A stretch of 64,000 nt of DNA. Source: Halalkalibacillus sediminis (GTDB lineage Bacteria > Bacillota > Bacilli > Bacillales > Alkalibacillaceae). Below are positions 62,285 through 64,000 of the stretch, one piece after another. Within the stretch, counting starts at the first letter, position 1. Each line of letters begins with the position of its first letter. The notes under the pieces were generated by a model, which worked only from the letters and a program-made list of their open reading frames with translations, made no database searches and was not told where the DNA came from. A program made the position numbers and the translations under genes. The stretch covers positions 256,074-320,073 of the forward strand of contig NZ_PJNH01000004.1 in NCBI RefSeq assembly GCF_002844535.1, written 5' to 3'.

Positions 62285-63196
62285 TTAATCACTTTTTTTA
62301 TAAATATTTTGTAAAGCTGAACGTAGCGATGGATATTGGAAACCATAGCCATGATCTTCGAGTTTTTTCGGGTAGACATATTGCCCTTTTAGAAGTAAAT
62401 CACTCATCTCCCCGAGCACTCCTTTAATCGCTAAAGAAGGCGCTGGAATCCAGTGTGGTCGATTCAGCACATCGCTCAATGTGTCTCCAAAATCTTTGTT
62501 ACGTTTTGGATTGGGTGCTGTGATATTGACCGGGCCTTCGATGTCTTCATTTCGAATGGCATAATCAATCATATGCACGACATCATCAATGTGGACCCAT
62601 GACATCCATTGTTCGCCATTTCCAAGAGGACCGCCAGCCATCATTTTATAAGGGAGAGCGATTTTCGGTAAAGCTCCGTAATTTCCGTCTAAAATAAGGC
62701 CGAACCGCGTTTTAACCGTTCGAATTCCTAATTCCCTCGCTTCATCCGCTTCTTTTTCCCATAGTGAACAGACTTCAGCAAGAAAGTCATTGCCAGGAAT
62801 GATCGTCTTTTCAGTAAAAGAGATTTCTTGAGAATTTCCGTAGTAGCCAACTGCGGAAGCATTGATGAACACACTAGGCTTCTTTTCAAGTGATCCCATA
62901 ATACGCACAAACTCACGAGTCGCGTTGATTCTACTATCGAGAATGCGCTTTTTTCTTTCTTCCGTCCATCTTCCGTTCAAGGACTCTCCAGCAAGATTGA
63001 TGCCGACATCCACATGATCCACAACCATCTCCGGATGACTTTGAGGGGTCAGCCATTCGACATACTTTACTTGTTCAGTATTTTCGTGCTTGTTGGGATT
63101 GCGAGTAAGAATGTAAATCTCATCTCCTTGTTGCTTGAAATGTTTGACGAGCTTTCCACCAACGAAACCTGTACCGCCACTAATTGCTATTTTCAA
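62285..63196 (-). CDS. yfhF: YfhF-like TIGR01777-family epimerase
   Basis: A 303-residue NAD(P)-binding extended-SDR protein. ISGGTGFVGGKLV is the nucleotide loop and INLAGESLNGRWTEERKK, SAVGYYGNSQ, WEKEADEA and VKTRFGLIL the TIGR01777 (SDR39U1) motifs. The C-terminal DUF1731-like part (LLKGQYVYPKKLEDHGY) is present. GGGGGAAATTCC precedes the ATG. Divergent from recX as in B. subtilis. Function unknown. Confidence 0.88.
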   Translation of the reverse strand: MKIAISGGTGFVGGKLVKHFKQQGDEIYILTRNPNKHENTEQVKYVEWLTPQSHPEMVVDHVDVGINLAGESLNGRWTEERKKRILDSRINATREFVRIMGSLEKKPSVFINASAVGYYGNSQEISFTEKTIIPGNDFLAEVCSLWEKEADEARELGIRTVKTRFGLILDGNYGALPKIALPYKMMAGGPLGNGEQWMSWVHIDDVVHMIDYAIRNEDIEGPVNITAPNPKRNKDFGDTLSDVLNRPHWIPAPSLAIKGVLGEMSDLLLKGQYVYPKKLEDHGYGFQYPSLRSALQNIYKKSD

Positions 63197-63255
63197 TGGA
63201 ATTTCCCCCTTTTTATGTACTATACTTATCCTAACAATAGTAAGGAGCCCTTCAT

Positions 63256-64000
63256 ATGATAATCAGTCGAATTACCAAACAGAAAAAGAACCAAAACCGA
63301 TACAATATTTTTGTGAAAAAGAATAATGAAGAAGCATTTGCAAGTGGTGTTCATGAGGATATTTTAATCAGGTTCGCTCTTAGAAAAGGTATGGAGTTGA
63401 ATGATGAAGAACTTCAATCGATCCAACAACAGGATGCAATCTATAAGTACTATACCCTAACTTTGAATTTTTTAAGCTACCGAATGCGTGCGAAATCTGA
63501 AATTATAACTTATTTGCAAGATAAAGAGGCAGAGGAAGAAGAAATCGCCCACGTATTGAAAAAGTTAGAGGACGAGAAGCTCATTGATGACGAAGCATTT
63601 GCGGAAGCTTACACCCGTACTAAAATGAACACTTCCTCTAAAGGACCGAATGTCATACGTCGGGAGTTGATGGAGAAGAAGATTCCTCAAAACTATATCG
63701 ACGAGGCATTAGCGGGATATAGCAAAGAAATCGAAGTGGAGAAGCTGACTTCTTTATTGGAAAAAAAGATGAGCTCGAATAATAGGAAATCTTTTAATCA
63801 ACAGCTGAATCAAGCCAAACAGTCGATGCTACAGAAAGGATTCAATATGGATTCAATCCAACTGGCGATTGAAGAAATTTCGATTGAAAAAGACGAAGAT
63901 GAAGAGATGGAAGCAGTGCGTTTCCAAGGGGAGAAAGCTTGGAGAAAACATGAAAGAAAGCATGAAGGCTTTCAACTCAAACAACACGTGAAAGCATCAC
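63256..64000 (+). CDS. recX: Recombination regulator RecX (3' truncated by window)
   Basis: The first ~248 residues of RecX, which modulates RecA filaments. Three-helix repeats characteristic of RecX are visible: RMRAKSEIITYLQDK, DDEAFAEAYTRTKMN, GPNVIRRELMEKKIP, and YIDEALAGYS. TAAGGAG lies 9 nt before the ATG. It runs off the right edge; length already approaches the ~265 residues of Bacillus RecX, so only the end is missing. Confidence 0.9.
   Translation, partial: MIISRITKQKKNQNRYNIFVKKNNEEAFASGVHEDILIRFALRKGMELNDEELQSIQQQDAIYKYYTLTLNFLSYRMRAKSEIITYLQDKEAEEEEIAHVLKKLEDEKLIDDEAFAEAYTRTKMNTSSKGPNVIRRELMEKKIPQNYIDEALAGYSKEIEVEKLTSLLEKKMSSNNRKSFNQQLNQAKQSMLQKGFNMDSIQLAIEEISIEKDEDEEMEAVRFQGEKAWRKHERKHEGFQLKQHVKAS

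Overview
The window comes from the chromosome of a spore-forming Bacillaceae bacterium (phylum Bacillota). The evidence is strong AGGAGG-type ribosome binding sites, many GTG and TTG starts, U-tract terminators, spore genes (cwlJ, pdaA), and blocks that match Bacillus subtilis gene order: yfkJ-yfkI-yfkH, divergent yfhF/recX, yxlEFG and a solitary mreBH. A BCCT osmolyte carrier and a YuiF-type Na+/H+ antiporter suggest a salt-adapted species, but genus and species cannot be read from the window. All family names below come from reading motifs, without any database search.

Layout. 1-10.8 kb: the C-terminal part of a BTAD/SARP-like regulator, a complete branched-chain amino-acid-type ABC transporter (livK-livG-livF-livH-livM), then a KAS III-like enzyme, an alpha/beta hydrolase, a FabG-like reductase and an acyl-CoA ligase. 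This looks like uptake, activation and processing of an unidentified carboxylic acid. Both promoters of the block carry direct repeats spaced 11 bp, the spacing expected for a SARP-type activator. 10.8-15.5 kb: an A+T-rich accessory island with a structured non-coding RNA, a reverse transcriptase and a SLATT membrane effector (a probable antiphage unit), a DUF4238 protein, and tRNA-Ala. 15.7-17.3 kb: cwlJ and an ArsR/SRPBCC pair. 17.3-21.5 kb: two tandem-duplicated secreted subtilisins, divergent from an RRNPP-type HTH-TPR regulator that is followed by a 43-residue secreted peptide precursor, which looks like a quorum-sensing cassette controlling proteases. 22-25.4 kb: a large secreted LCAT-type lipase. 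25.4-34 kb: a BCCT transporter, a voltage-sensor-like channel, an ABC-2 exporter, an EamA transporter and mreBH. 34-49.8 kb: household genes (popT, plsC, an HMCES-like protein, alsT, the yfk block, an OsmC-like protein, yuiF, pdaA, an AlkA-like glycosylase) and a monooxygenase/methyltransferase pair. 50-58.7 kb: a type IV pilus locus with three minor pilins on one strand and pilB-pilC-pilA-pilD-pilM-pilN-pilO on the other. 58.7-64 kb: yxlEFG, a DnaA-box cluster, a GNAT gene behind a tRNA-like element and an apparent terminator/antiterminator, yfhF, and a truncated recX.

The most unusual items are the ncRNA-RT-SLATT unit, the regulator-peptide-protease cassette, two arrays of 21-bp repeats with a 13-nt constant core in two convergent intergenic regions, the SARP-like operators, and the tRNA-like leader of the GNAT gene.
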